From NCBI GenBank assembly GCA_027919835.1, contig JANVFP010000004.1, positions 1,364,001 to 1,428,000 on the forward strand: a stretch of 64,000 nt of DNA, read 5' to 3'. Made by a program: the position numbers and the translations under genes. Every line of letters starts with the position of its first letter. Position 1 is the stretch's first letter. Under the pieces are notes generated by a model, which was not told the DNA's origin, did not search any database, and was given only the letters and a program-made list of their open reading frames with translations. This DNA comes from Lentinula raphanica (taxonomy: Eukaryota > Basidiomycota > Agaricomycetes > Agaricales > Omphalotaceae). Shown here piece after piece: positions 10,322 to 21,794 of this stretch.

Positions 10322-11915
10322 CTTGATCTCCGTCATTTCGTTTGCGGATTTCCCAAAGAGCGTATTACCGACGTCATTGAACCCATGGAACCAGGCTTGG
10401 CCTGTGTGATCGGAAACAGCGAACGACATGATATACTTATCTGTGAAAAGGAGTCCAACACTGGACGAGAATAGAACAGACATTGGTATACCTGTAAGTA
10501 GGGCGACTCAGTATTTTGTCGCACTTATCGCATCTCCACGAGTCCCCTTCCTCAACGACCTTCTTGTTACAAGTCTCGCAGGCAGGATAAGCAATGTTCT
10601 CGTTTTGTCTACCAGGGTTGAAGGTCTTGGCTTGGTCGCCCCAGAGAGTCACCCTCGCTGAGAACCCTGATTTGTCGACCAGTGTCAGATCTCTCTTCTG
10701 CATTTGCAAAGAAAAGGTTACGATTAGATATTTGCGCAAGCATTCGAATTGTCATGAATGCTGACCAGGCGATCAGTGGCTTTCGGAGAAGCGATTACAG
10801 AAACATCGCCATATTCCTTCAGGATGCCAATCACATCTGCTAGGCAATGAGGTCAGTAGATACTTATACGATTAGATGTACATACTGCAAATAGAGCTCT
10901 TGGGCGAACCATGCAACTCCCGCAAAGCTACGAAGCTATACTCCATGATAGGAAGATTTAATGTCTCCAAACACTGGAATAGATATGCTCAGACAGAGGA
11001 ATTGTCGAAGTGACATGGGCAAATCATACCTCTGTGATCTCAGATTTTTTCTCTAGAGTGATCTCGAAGTCATTGTGGACATTGGAGAATTTCTTGTTCG
11101 CGAGGTTGACCTTTCCTTTCGAGACGTAGTAGACCTTTCCTTCCTCCAGTTTGGGGAAAAGGTTTTCGGCGAGAGTATTGAACGCGGCGGCTCTAATTTC
11201 ACCAGTTTCATCCTTGAAAGTCACGTTGAATACCTTGCCTTATACCTTGCCTTCTCCGCGTGCGTTCGAATATGATTTCAGTTCTGACTTCCGTGTAATC
11301 TTTGCTTTGATCGTCCAATTGTTCTGATAAGGACTAAGAGCCTCGATAGGAAGACAGTTGCCCCTCTGGGGAGGACGACAGACAGATAGTGCTGGAATAT
11401 CGCGGATGGAAGTGGATTCAAGTTGGGCAGTAGGCTGCCGAAGAGATTTTTCGACTGTAGGAGGAGTCGGAGCTTCCGGAAGATTTGTTTCCAGAGGAAT
11501 AGGTTTGCCTATTTTCTCATCCGCTTGTCCAAGTATTCTTAAGGCCATGATGACGACGAGGCTGTATCACAAATTCAGTGGCTTCACCACGACCGAAGGG
11601 ACGCGTCGCTAACCGCTTTTCTTGCACATAACTACAAGACAACCTCTCTAGAGAGATTATAGAGTACTTCTTGATATTTTCTTCTACCACCATAAAATTG
11701 AGGTTAGTCGCTAATACGGTTTGCAGGAAATGGGCGCCGTCCGACAAAACGATACGGTAACGATCAGAGGAAACATCCGTATTATCCTGTTTTTTGACAA
11801 ATTTCTTCAAGGAGAGCACTTGAAGCGTAGGAGAATGATCAAAAAACTCGCCTTCGTTGAAGGTAGCACTATCAATTCTTCGTTGGCAAATGCCCGTGTC
11901 GAGTTGGAAGCTCAT
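10322..11915 (-). pseudogene. RPA1: Replication protein A 70-kDa subunit (RPA1), interrupted
   Basis: RPA1 is the large subunit of the nuclear single-stranded-DNA-binding heterotrimer used in replication and repair. The ATG at 11915 opens the N-terminal OB fold (SDRYRIVLSDGAHFLQTVLA). After an intron comes the linker and DNA-binding domain A (PIEALSPYQNNWTIKAKIT, then FKDETGEIRAAAFN). The zinc-ribbon domain C (YPACETCNKKVVEEGDSWRC...C) lies at about 10500-10600, and FAVSDHTGQAWFHGFNDVG at about 10370-10430. In domain A an imperfect 12-bp tandem duplication (GGCAAGGTATAA GGCAAGGTATTC) at about 11228-11251 puts an in-frame TAA after RGEGKV. The last ~80 residues after 10322 are only partly traceable (YNFLLRAKRE near 10200). 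It is a pseudogene, a lower-quality allele, or a sequence error in an otherwise recognisable gene. Confidence 0.85.
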
Positions 11916-12094
11916 CGTGGTTTAAAAAAGAATTTGTGACCAAGCGCGTTCGCCGTGCATAAATCACGGGATGTAGTGATTGGCCGAGGCAGTTTGCCGA
12001 AGCACCCGAAAATCGGAAATTCGAATACTTTACACTAATCCAACCCAAATGGTCGAGAGTTGACCATATAGTGAAGGTAGGCATATAATACAAT

Positions 12095-12191
12095 GTCCAC
12101 TTAGCTCAATGGTTAGAGTGCTTGAAGTATGTTCACGTTTCAAGGATTTTCCGTCACTCAAGCGATGCGAGTTCGAATCTCGCAGTGGACG
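12095..12191 (+). tRNA. tRNA-like gene with interrupted anticodon loop
   Basis: Acceptor stem GTCCACT/AGTGGAC, D arm GCTC-AATGGTTA-GAGT and T arm GCGAG-TTCGAAT-CTCGC are all good. The anticodon stem CTTGA/TCAAG encloses a 32-nt loop, implying an intron of about 25 nt. A T-run suitable as a polymerase III terminator starts about 25 nt downstream. As with the tRNA-like gene at 8144, the base before the inferred anticodon is not U, so the isotype is not assigned. Confidence 0.7.
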
Positions 12192-12599
12192 TATCGTGGT
12201 ATCTATAATTGATCTTCTTTTTTTTTTCTTGCTATTTTGCTATTATTGGTAAAGAAAGTGCCTGCGCTTCGCTTCGGCGGGTACGAGACTACGAGACTAC
12301 TATAGTTTATATAGTGTACTAACAGATGTTCGATGGAAAGGAGCTCGGGTATGCAGCCCACTGATTTATTGCCTGAGAGCATGATGAAACGTGTTGTAAA
12401 CGAGTGGACTGGTCCAAGTGCTTGGATTCAAATCTCAGTTACTTGCTGATGGAGTCAATTTACGAGGCGCAGGCGAAAACGGAGAACGGAATCAGAGAAT
12501 ATCACCGAGGGGAGGAAACTCACCGGTACCGATATAGGAGGAGGAGGAGAAGGAGAAGGAGCTCCACCCCAAACAATCTGTCACATTCATCATATTAAC

Positions 12600-13545
12600 G
12601 GCTAGCCCCAGAGGATGGACTTCGAACGCCGCCATGGCGCTTGTGTATTCAGAATCTTGATTGTCTTCGACTGCAATGGCATTGCGGAGGTTGATTGTGG
12701 CGGTTACCCGTTTGGTTACATCGTTGAAGACGACGATTTGAACCGATCACGCGGGATGGCCGATGTCGCCAGGACTGATGACCGAATCATAGGAGTGAGG
12801 AAATGGATAGGCCTGAATCGCAAAAATGGCACTCACGCTACTCTCCTCCGTTCTGTGGCAGAGTTCCTTCAAAGTAAGTCATCTTATGCCAGTTCGCATG
12901 TTCAAGTTCCCTCTAAGCTTTGAGGGTGTTCTTCTGGAGGAAGAACAGGCAACAGAGGAAGCCTAGACTCATCTGCAAAACAAGTTCTCCGACCTGAAGT
13001 GTGGAGTACTTCAGCTCTCTGTTCAATGAGCGGGAACGTCATTTCGAAGAGGCGTGTATCGCAGCGGTTCGTAATATCTTGAATGACAAAAATGCCCTCG
13101 CGAGGGTACCATCTGGTTTGAGATACCTCGCAAGATTCTGTGTCAAACGTGATGGAGGAAGTTGTGGAGGGGGAGGCGGCGGCGGCGTATTGTGCCATTT
13201 ATCTTTATTATTCTAAGATGAAGAATGGAAGAAACTTCTCATTCCACTGCCTTTGGATGATAAAGATGAAGGAATTGTTGTCATAGGAGGTGGTCGAGGA
13301 GGGGCAGGAGGGACAACAGCCTTAAATTGCGCGATGATATGAGGGTCGCGACGGATTTGGATCGTGAGTGTGTGAACTTTAGTTTACTATGTTCAATTCT
13401 GAGGAAGGTTAAATCAGAGGATGTACTAGAACGATGGACAAGGAACACTCGCAGCTCGAATTCTTGTTCCATTATTGAGAGTGCAGGAGACCGCAGCTGG
13501 CTCCGCAGGCATGGGTACTACGAGACTTGTGACACCGAGTACTAG
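12600..13545 (-). pseudogene. Bud4/anillin-like PH-domain protein fragment
   Basis: Minus-strand segments resemble the C-terminal part of Bud4/anillin-type septation proteins. In order they read VTSLVVPMPAEPAAVSC (~13480-13520), QIRRDPHIIAQFKAVVPPAP (~13310-13350), LARYLKPDGTLARAF with CDTRLFEMTFPLI (~13030-13150), LPPEEHPQSLEG (~12905-12940) and YFEGTLPQNGGE (~12850-12870). The last two correspond to the lead-in and first strand of the PH domain, and QIVVFNDVTKRVTATINL (~12680-12740) to the next strands. The expected end of the PH domain is not found, and frame changes occur between segments. Such proteins organise septin and actomyosin structures at the division site. The assignment rests on motif memory and is tentative. 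Confidence 0.45.
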
Positions 13546-13821
13546 ATTCCGAGATTAACAAAACGTTTGAGGAGTGGTCAAGTTGACTTACCTTTGACAA
13601 ATTTCTCTTGATTTCCAGACTCTATGATTTGTTTAGCATATTCGTTCTGGAGACAAAGTGGTCAATGGGAGCCGCTAACAGGACAGTACAACCGTCGTAC
13701 CACATCCGAGGGTTTACGAACTGTACGCCATGCCTTTCCTGCTTTCTCATCTCCTGGACCAGCCATGTAGGAGACTTCTAAATGGTCCCTTCATGCTCAA
13801 GAATAAAGTCCTTTTTCTGGT

Positions 13822-14380
13822 TCAAAGAGATCCGTCAGTTTCAATATCAATAGCAGTATGAAAAGCGAACACTAAACCAACTCCACCAGTGTCCTTTTCA
13901 AGCTCTTTTGCGATCTCCTCACTCAAAGCACCATCCCAGCCACTGGGCGACGTATTCGCACCAAGTGAAAATTGGGAATCCTGTCCTCGCAAAGCTGCAC
14001 CGCGTTTCTGAGCATGTAGATCCTCTGCATTTCCAGTACTCATACTTCTCGTCATCAGCTGATCGTCGTTCGAAATGAAGGAGTCTTATGCAGACGGGCT
14101 GGGTCATGAAGACCTCCAGAAGGTGATCAGAGTTGATTCTGTCCGACTTGCTGATGAATCGCTCCAAGATATGCAGTTCCTTGAGCGTGAAGACGTAGAT
14201 ACCTCTGTACTTGAGCATGTTGGAGGTAGGGTCGGCACCGTTTTCGATGAGACGTGCATCCGTAAAGTGCAGGCTCATGGCCTTTGCTATATCTCGGGTG
14301 TTGGAGAACGTCGTAGTCGTCGTCGTCGTAACCACCCGTCAGGGTTGTCTGGGATCCGGCCCTCAATTTGACGGTGAAAA
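13822..14380 (-). pseudogene. DEP domain of an FlbA/Sst2-type RGS protein, partial
   Basis: The segment at about 14127-14330 reads RDIAKAMSLHFTDARLIENG and then YVFTLKELHILERFI and TQPVCIRLLHFERR. This is the DEP-domain pattern of fungal FlbA/Sst2 regulators of heterotrimeric G-protein signalling. A downstream segment (KYEYWKCRGSTCSE and AKELEKDTGGVGLVF) may continue it. No RGS domain follows in the minus direction, where a Bud4-like remnant lies instead. Either the gene is truncated or I cannot trace its remaining exons. Confidence 0.55.
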
Positions 14381-14399
14381 CTTAAGGGAAGCTCTGAGC

Positions 14400-15069
14400 T
14401 GCTTCATCCCTGTTGAAAGAAAAGAAAAAGACGTTGGCAGAGCATCACGATGAGAAGCAAAAACCTCCCACGTAGAAAACGGATTCGGGAATGTAGGAAT
14501 TGCTTGAGGGGTGAGCTGGAGAGAAACTTGAATCAAAGTGGCAAATAAAGCAGGGTGTCCTGAGGAGAGTAGAGTTTAGAAGTCAGAGAGGAGAACAGAA
14601 CAATGTATGTTGGATTCACCTTCAGAAAAGGCCTTGCGCTTTGTCGTCCTCATTGTGTTAAACGATGCCTGCGGGTCCGTGTCGGGCATTCTGGACATAG
14701 AGAAGCACATATTAGAGAAGCGGTGCTCCTGAGGATACGAAACTTCTGGGAATTTTCACTCACCATCCGGAAGGAGCACACCTGTATTGCATCGTTTCGG
14801 CAATGGTACGAACAGAGCGAATGCGGCGAGCCTAACGCATTCTTATTAACGGGGAAATCAGCATGAGCATGTATACTGTAAGACGTAGCTTATGGCTTTT
14901 TTTCGCATTTTGTTGCGAGGTTTTTGGATATTTAGATTTGGAGAGGGTTGCGTGCTCGGTTCGTTTCAAACTACACTAACAATTCAATACATTTGGTATA
15001 AGTTCCCCGTTACCATAACTGATGAAAGTCAGCGAAGAACTTGAGAAAAGTAAGAACTATGTACATACC
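14400..15069. other. No gene recognised
   Basis: Only short frames without recognisable motifs are present between the DEP fragment and the MUG113-like gene. Confidence 0.4.
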
Positions 15070-15572
15070 TCACGCCGTCGATGACCTGACGAGGACAGGA
15101 CGAACAATGGTCAACCAGTCTGAAACCCAATCGTCCGAAAATAGGAAGATCTCGATGTGCTTTCTTCGGCCTGGAAGAAGGAGAATTGGCGATTAGGTGC
15201 TCAGAAATTGAGAGACGTACAATTGTTGCAATAATCTTTGGGTCGTTGAGAGCATTCGAGCTCTAAAGAGAGATGCGCTAGTGATTCTACGAAAGCGAAT
15301 TTGAAGTCGGTATCTCGATAATGATCATTTGACTCACCTGCTCGACGTCTCCTCGTCGTAGCAATAGGATCCATCCAGACCCGATCCTCGCAAGGGCACC
15401 ACTGGTCCCATTCTTTTTTCCTTCGCTCGAAATCGCGACTCATCCCAATCTTCCATCGGCGACCGTGATCAACGAACGCGTAAAGATAGCCCGGTCCATC
15501 AGCCGACGAGGTAGCGCGAGCCCGGCGAAACGTGTAGAGAGCGCGCACGATGAATCTGGGTCGTTTGGCCAT
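15070..15572 (-). CDS. MUG113/T5orf172-type GIY-YIG-like protein
   Basis: Three exons can be joined by canonical introns: 15572-15338, 15286-15221 and 15170-15070, with introns GTGAGT...TAG and GTACGT...CAG. The product has about 133 residues and starts at the ATG at 15572. The core reads GYLYAFVDHGRRWKIGMSRD, then WCPCEDRVWMDPIATTRRRR, and after the first intron ESLAHLSLELECSQRPKDYC. This is the T5orf172 (MUG113) domain, a relative of GIY-YIG nucleases found widely in Agaricomycetes. The last exon gives CRRKHIEIF before a TGA. The family's biological role is not well defined. All splice sites and the frame are intact, which sets it apart from most neighbours. Confidence 0.8.
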
Positions 15573-16130
15573 TGAGTGGAGAGCCGTTTAGGGAATAAGG
15601 ATGATTTGTTGTGAAAAGGAGCCTGTTATCAGGAGGATGTGAAATCAAGGCAAGCACTGATTTGTTGAGTTTGGAGCGCGGTGGATGGGATTAAGAAGGG
15701 TTTTAGCTGCTGCTGTCGATGGGATCAAGATGAATAATCGTTTGTGATCATTTGGCTTCAACAACTTCGAGAATCCTGGGAGACAAACAAGAACAAGAAA
15801 AATGAATCATATAACGAAGACAAGGTTGATGAGTAGAGCTGGAGAACAAACGAGGTTTGTATGGGCGACAAAAATTTCAGCCAAAACGCAAAACAGGCGA
15901 TCTTTCACAGAGTGATATGCGAAGCCATTTATCCGGGATATGAAGCCTTTCGCTAGGATATTTGAGACGTTGAACTCCTTGTGGATGTGAGCTACACTCA
16001 CCCTCATTTTCCTTCGGCGATCCCTGTTCGATATCTCCTCCCCGCTAAGTAATGGTCGATGATCGGGGCGGGCTTCTTTTCGCACCGCCACCCTGTGCGG
16101 ATCACGACGGAGACACCCGATCTTGATCGT
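15573..16130. other. No gene confidently recognised
   Basis: A minus-strand ATG at 16091 opens MAVRKEARPDHRPLLSG and reaches a good GTGAGT donor near 15999. It could be the first exon of an unidentified gene, but no following exon is recognised. Confidence 0.3.
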
Positions 16131-16840
16131 ACCTGGCTACATATTGATCGGTACCATCGGAGCGATTCGAGCTCATCCTTTCTATGAGCTTCAGGAAGTT
16201 TTTCGTTCGGAAAAAGCAGTCCTTGTTTGACGATGTAGCTGAGGATGGTAGTGAGCCGATTGGTTAATGCGTTTACGGTGACGGTGACCGAGGATGCATA
16301 CCCGCAAAGTTGGTCTCGCAGTGATTGAAGTTGGTGTGAGTGAGAACGGGGAGAAAGGTGTAACGTGTTTGCACGGACCTAAATGAAATTGAGGACTTCT
16401 CCTAAGAGGGCAGAATGGACATGATGTATGCATACCTCATCACATAACTCAGAGCCTGAAGGCTATATCAGACGCCTTTTGAGGTTGTCAGAGTCCTGTC
16501 CCCTGATGTTGGAATGGATTCGCCGATCGCCTTGACACCGATGAGTTCTTGTCAGACATCGAAGGCTCTTGCTGCAACCGTGCGGACGTCACTTTCACAT
16601 CGTTACAGTCCTTCCCATACTCTGAACCACCATCAAGAGTAACGCTATCACCATTCTGGGAAAATGTTCGAATGAGAGTCAGAGCACCTAGCAAGGAGAA
16701 AGCGCACTCGTCGAGCGTGCATAACTCCGCATGTTGCGCCTTAGCGAGTTCCTGAAGCTGGCCTTCGGACAACGAATCTAGTCCATCAAAAGGGGTCAGT
16801 CGAGGTCGGTAGTGGATGATCGATACAGTCATGCAGCATA
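16130..16840 (-). other. Coding-like segments, gene not identified
   Basis: Two minus-strand stretches look like real coding sequence: QLQELAKAQHAELCTLDECA with FSLLGALTLIR at about 16660-16780, and NALTNRLTTILSYIVKQGLL with FPNEKLPEAHRKDELESLRW at about 16150-16270. They may be exons of one small helical protein lying downstream of the EF-G2 gene. I do not recognise the family. Confidence 0.4.
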
Positions 16841-16856
16841 TCCTCGAAGATCTAAC

Positions 16857-18885
16857 CATCTTTCGTGGTTCAGTGACAACACGGAATCCGGCACTGAGCA
16901 TATTGAATTGACCGTGTCCTCCAGACAAGGCGCGAAGACGGCTGTTATAATCCAGCATTTGGCTAAGTGAAGTGAAGCCAGAGCATGAACAATAGTTTGA
17001 GTTCTGGGAACTTACCGGCACTGTTGAGATTGGAAGACGAGAGCGAGATAATATCGGGAGAGATATAGTTCCCTTCTTCAGGATACCCAGTTCCATCACC
17101 AAGATCCTGTAGTTCTGCACCATGCTCAGTCGGATCCTTAGCCACTTTGCCAAGTGTGTCTTCAGTCACAGACACCAACACAAAGTAAGGTTCCATTGGC
17201 GATCCCATACCGGCTTTGCGTAGCCGATTGCGCATGACGATCGCACTCGCGCCTGTGAGTAAAGACAACGGCGAGGGGGTAGACCGTTCTCCAATCCGAA
17301 TGCGTAGACGCGACATCGGCAAGAAAGAATGAGGAGAGCTCGACAAGGCAGTGGCAATCCCCGAGGCTATCAATAGTTCTGGATTGGCGGTTGAAGATGA
17401 TTCTGGGGAAGATATAGGGACACCTGCTTTGTCGAGTACGAGATTTCCGTCCCTGAGTGAACTTCCATCTTCGTCTTCTTGTAGAGGGCGGATATCTAAA
17501 GCTACAGTGACAGAGTTTCCGGCAGATTCCGCCTTGACATCTTTAGTTATCAACGATTTCTCGAAATGCGGTGGGTAGTGGTGGGGACCCAACGCCTCCC
17601 GATAACTGACTCGGCGCTTTCCAAGCTCGAAATTCGCATGAAATCGACCCTCGACGCTCTCAAGGTGTAAGGCGCCCAAACCGTGGATTAGAGTTTGTCC
17701 CTCCTGAAGATCATATCAAGATTCAAGGATTCCAGAGCGAAACCGGGTCCAGAGCTGAATGGGAGTGCGGTATCACAGAGGCGAAAATGACTGCTTTCTG
17801 ATGTTTTGCCTGACTGCTCGACTCGCGGAAGGAGCTCCTGGAGATACGAGGGTGTCTCCCGTGCGGATGAACTTGAGACACAACACAACGCCTACTGCAC
17901 CGAATGGCAACTCGTCGACTTTTACAGGGTCAGCTGCGTACATGAGCAAGAGTTTGCACACTTTTTCTTCTTTTGATTACGGATTGCGTTCAGGACTGCG
18001 CTTTGTCTTGTGAGTATTCCTAGATAGTTTGAACTCAGCATGCGATCCAAAAGTTTTGTCAAGAGAGCTTGGAAATACCTGAATATATCCGCACGTGAGT
18101 CATCCAGCCTCGTTTATGATCCCAACTGACTTGCCAGCATACGCAACGGAGCAGGATCGTGAAGGTCATCCACAGGACTCGCGGACAATTCCCCATCGTA
18201 GTCCATCGCAAGACTGGTTCTGATGTGATTGATGGCTAAACCACAAACCACGGGCAGTATTTTGTTCTCGAAAGTATTTTTTCGTATATGGGGTATGATA
18301 TCAGAATGGTGGACCCCTAGATATGAAGAGGGTTCGGAGGGTATTGTGAGCAGTGTCTCCATCAAATCTTCAGAGAACATGGAAAGATTCTCGAGCAGCT
18401 GAGTGCGTGCGGGAGCAAGATGAGGTATGATGGGGTGGTTCGAGAGCAAGAACTTGAGCGCCACCAATGCGTTCACGTCAGTAGGCAGTGGGTAGCAGGT
18501 GGGGTTCCCGTCTTCGTCCCAACGCCACAACTTCCACTTGACAAGGTCGACAAGCCCTTGTATGCCAGGTTCTGCGTGTAGATAATCCTACGGTTCGAAG
18601 GATGCGATGGGCAGGGTCGATACCATTGGATGACGCTGGAGACGGTTTTTGAGGAGTGAACGGAGGAAAAACTTGAAGGAAGCGACTGGACGGTCCTGCT
18701 TGTTCGAGAACATCATGCGCGTCGGGACACCATACCTGACCGGTTGATATTTCAGCTTTGCATTTCCGTACTGACGATGTGAATCTCACCTAGACGACGC
18801 ACCTGTCTAATTGCTTCCACACGCCTTTAGTCTGTGCTTCGACTCCTTCTACAGAGTCGATTAGGACGACAGCACCGTCAATGAC
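16857..18885 (-). pseudogene. MEF2: Mitochondrial elongation factor G2, C-terminal part
   Basis: This is the larger, downstream piece of an EF-G2-type mitochondrial GTPase, which with ribosome recycling factor splits ribosomes after termination. Next to the insertion site it reads DGAVVLIDSVEGVEAQTKGV. Further along come ENLSMFSEDLMETLLTIP and ILPVVCGLAINHI (~18190-18400), KLLLMYAADPVKVDELPFG (~17900-17950), then LIHGLGALHLESVEGRF (~17640-17690). The C-terminal domains contain PEEGNYISPDIISLS-type sequence, and MLDYNSRLRALSGGHGQF and VVTEPRKM mark the end near 16857. Introns separate the blocks. The usual last residues after PRKM are not traced. A 2.9-kb foldback element at 18886 separates this piece from its N-terminal part. 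Confidence 0.85.
18879..18885. repeat. Target-site duplication CAATGAC, left
   Basis: This is the same 7 bp as at 21788-21794. On the minus strand it encodes part of the EF-G2 VID codons. Confidence 0.85.
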
Positions 18886-20306
18886 CAGCTGATACTGTAA
18901 AACTTTTGTAAAAAGTACTGATAAGTTATCGGGTACCTATTGCAAATAGTTGTGATAACCCGGAGGGGGTCCCGGAAATGGCCCCGGGGGGTGGTCATGC
19001 CTGTCACCACCTGTCACATATGGCTTATATTTACTGTTTTGGGTAATTAATAATCCAGTACATTTTCAAAAAAACCCGAAAATTCATAAAAATTCATAAA
19101 AAACCTAAAATGGCCTGATTAGGTCAGATCAGGATATGTAAGCAAATGACCTCATATGATAAAAAAATGATGTAGGGCCAATCTAGGTACTAAAAATAGC
19201 CCAAAAAATCACTAAAAATGCAAAAAATATTTAGGGATGGTATAGAGCCTATTGCAGGCCCAGGCACATCAAAATTACCAAAAAAGGAAAAAATTGATCA
19301 TGATCTCATCTAGTAGCAAAAAATCTGAAAAAAATCCTAAAAATAGTCAAAAAATTCAGGGGTGCCTTGTTGGCCCTGAAAATGCAAAATAAAGAAAAAT
19401 ACGCGACAAGTGTAAAAATTTTCATCACTCCAAATCATTCCAAATCCACTATACAGTCAGTATATATGTTGTATATGCTATATTTAGCATCCTAGTACCT
19501 TTATTGGGCTAAAAATAGAACTTGATCTCATCTGATAGCAAAAAATCTGAAAAAATCATAAAAAATACTCAAAAAATTCAGGGGTGCCTTATTGGCCCTG
19601 AAAATGCAAAATAAAAAAATTTACACGACACAATTGAAAAACAATATCACTCCAAATCATACCAAATCCACTACACAGTCAGTATATATCATGTATATAC
19701 TATTTATAGCACCCCTAGTACCCTCAATCACTTATATCACTCAAGAATCATACCAAACTGAATGATTTGGGGAGTAAATATATTGTACATGATATTTTTA
19801 GCACACCTATTTAGCACACCTAGTACCCTTAATGACTCAGAACAATTTATATTACTCAATATGTTCAGTACACTTAACACTCATCAAACCTCACACATGA
19901 AAACTCATAACAGTACTTATATGTATTATACTTTACACAGTTGACAATGAAAATACTCAAAACAGTATTATCAGTCACTATACTTAACACACTTAACAGT
20001 CAAAAAGTCGGAATAATGTTACTTTATATACATAACACACTCATTGTTATACTATAACACACTTATAACAACGAGTTTTGGGCGCTTATGGGCGCTTATT
20101 TGGTGTTTTTGAGTCGAAATTCATTAATAGCACACTCAATAATTTTTGTGTGGGCTCTATATTGTGTAAGGATGTTGTTTATATTATACTACACTTGATA
20201 CAACTCGGAGAACTCAAGATTACAGCTTTTGGAACTGGCTATATTGTGATCTTTTGTGATATAACAGTGTTTTATGTAAATGTCAATGCATACACCCATG
20301 TTATGA
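18886..20306. repeat. Left inverted arm (two internal units)
   Basis: The arm is about 1.4 kb and is the reverse complement of 20573-21787. It contains two tandem copies of a ~215-bp unit, each with CAGGGGTGCCTT and GGCCCTGAAAATG, at about 19310-19510 and 19525-19730. A GC-rich subterminal block with GTCACCACCTGTCAC lies near 19003. Confidence 0.85.
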
Positions 20307-20572
20307 AGTCAAACTGCTACTGGGTCATGAGAAGAGTTATCCTACAACCTATTCTATGCTAACCCTATGTGATACAGCAAAGAGATCTGTAATGGGGGTC
20401 ATTGAATATGACATCTATTGTTACATGTAAGTGTAGACATCTATAGTGTACATGAAACATGTACATGTATATCACAGAGTCCAATAGTCATAGTGAGTAT
20501 CTGAACCATGTCCAGACACTTCTAATAGACTGTAGGAGTGATTCCCTCATGAACCACCATCAGTATACTTGC

Positions 20573-21787
20573 ATTACATGGACATATGCATTGACATTTA
20601 CATAAAACACTGTTATATCACAAAAGATCACAATATAGCCAGTTCCAAAAGCTGTAATCTTGAGTTCTCCGAGTTGTATCAAGTGTAGTATGATATAAAC
20701 AACATCCTTACACAATATAGAGCCCACACAGAAATTATTGAGTGTGCTATTAATGAATTTCGACTCAAAAACACCAAATAAGCGCCCATAAGCGCCCAAA
20801 ACTCGTTGTTATAAGTGTGTTATAGTATAACAATGAGTGTGTTATGTATATAAAGTAACATTATTCCGACTTTTTGACTGTTAAGTGTGTTAAGTATAGT
20901 GACTGATAATACTGTTTTGAGTATTTTCATTGTCAACTGTGTAAAGTATAATACATATAAGTACTGTTATGAGTTTTCATGTGTGAGGTTTGATGAGTGT
21001 TAAGTGTACTGAACATATTGAGTAATATAAATTGTTCTGAGTCATTAAGGGTACTAGGTGTGCTAAATAGGTGTGCTAAAAATATCATGTACAATATATT
21101 TACTCCCCAAATCATTCAGTTTGGTATGATTCTTGAGTGATATAAGTGATTGAGGGTACTAGGGGTGCTATAAATAGTATATACATGATATATACTGACT
21201 GTGTAGTGGATTTGGTATGATTTGGAGTGATATTGTTTTTCAATTGTGTCGTGTAAATTTTTTTATTTTGCATTTTCAGGGCCAATAAGGCACCCCTGAA
21301 TTTTTTGACTATTTTTAGGATTTTTTTCAGATTTTTTGCTACTAGATGAGATCATGATCAATTTTTTCCTTTTTTGGTAATTTTGATGTGCCTGCGCCTG
21401 CAATAGGCTCTATACCATCCCTAAATATTTTTTGCATTTTTAGTGATTTTTTGGGCTATTTTTAGTACCTAGATTGGCCCTACATCATTTTTTTATCATA
21501 TGAGGTCATTTGCTTACATATCCTGATCTGACCTAATCAGGCCATTTTAGGTTTTTTATGAATTTTTATGAATTTTTGGGTTTTTTTGAAAATGTACTGC
21601 TTATTTAATATCTGGATGATTATTAATTACCCAAAACAGTAAATATAAGCCATATGTGACAGGTGGTGACAGGCATGACCACCCCCCGGAGCCATTTCCG
21701 GGACCCCCTCCGGGTTATCACAACTATTTGCAATAGGTACCCGGTAACTTATCAGTGTTTTTTACAAAAGCTTTACTGTATCCTGTG
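20573..21787. repeat. Right inverted arm (one internal unit)
   Basis: The arm is about 1.2 kb, the inverted partner of 18886-20306. It is shorter because it keeps only one of the ~215-bp internal units. This matches a deletion by recombination between the tandem units. Confidence 0.85.
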
Positions 21788-21794
21788 CAATGAC
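21788..21794. repeat. Target-site duplication CAATGAC, right
   Basis: The second copy of the 7-bp duplication flanks the foldback element. In the minus strand the frame runs VESVSRVI into it. Confidence 0.85.

Larger units (their letters stand above)
18886..21787. mobile_element. 2.9-kb palindromic foldback element inserted in EF-G2
   Basis: The element is two long inverted arms around a ~265-bp unique centre (about 20307-20572). Termini are CAGCTGATACTGTAAAAC on the left and, read inward from the right, CACAGGATACAGTAAAGC. The 7-bp host sequence CAATGAC is present on both sides (18879-18885 and 21788-21794). The longest open frames are about 94 codons and are mirrored in both arms, so it encodes no evident transposase and must be moved in trans. 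Removing the element and one CAATGAC restores the EF-G2 frame exactly. The superfamily is not identified; an 8-bp duplication with one mismatch is also possible. Confidence 0.9.

Noticed and set aside
19762..21115. 60- and 79-94-codon frames mirrored in both foldback arms
   Set aside because: Identical only because the arms are inverted copies; AT-rich, with no protein motif.
18893..21780. Foldback element read as a TA-duplicating Tc1/mariner element
   Set aside because: TA does flank the CTGTAAA core, but similarity of the ends extends further out, and the 7-bp CAATGAC duplication restores the host frame, which the TA reading does not.
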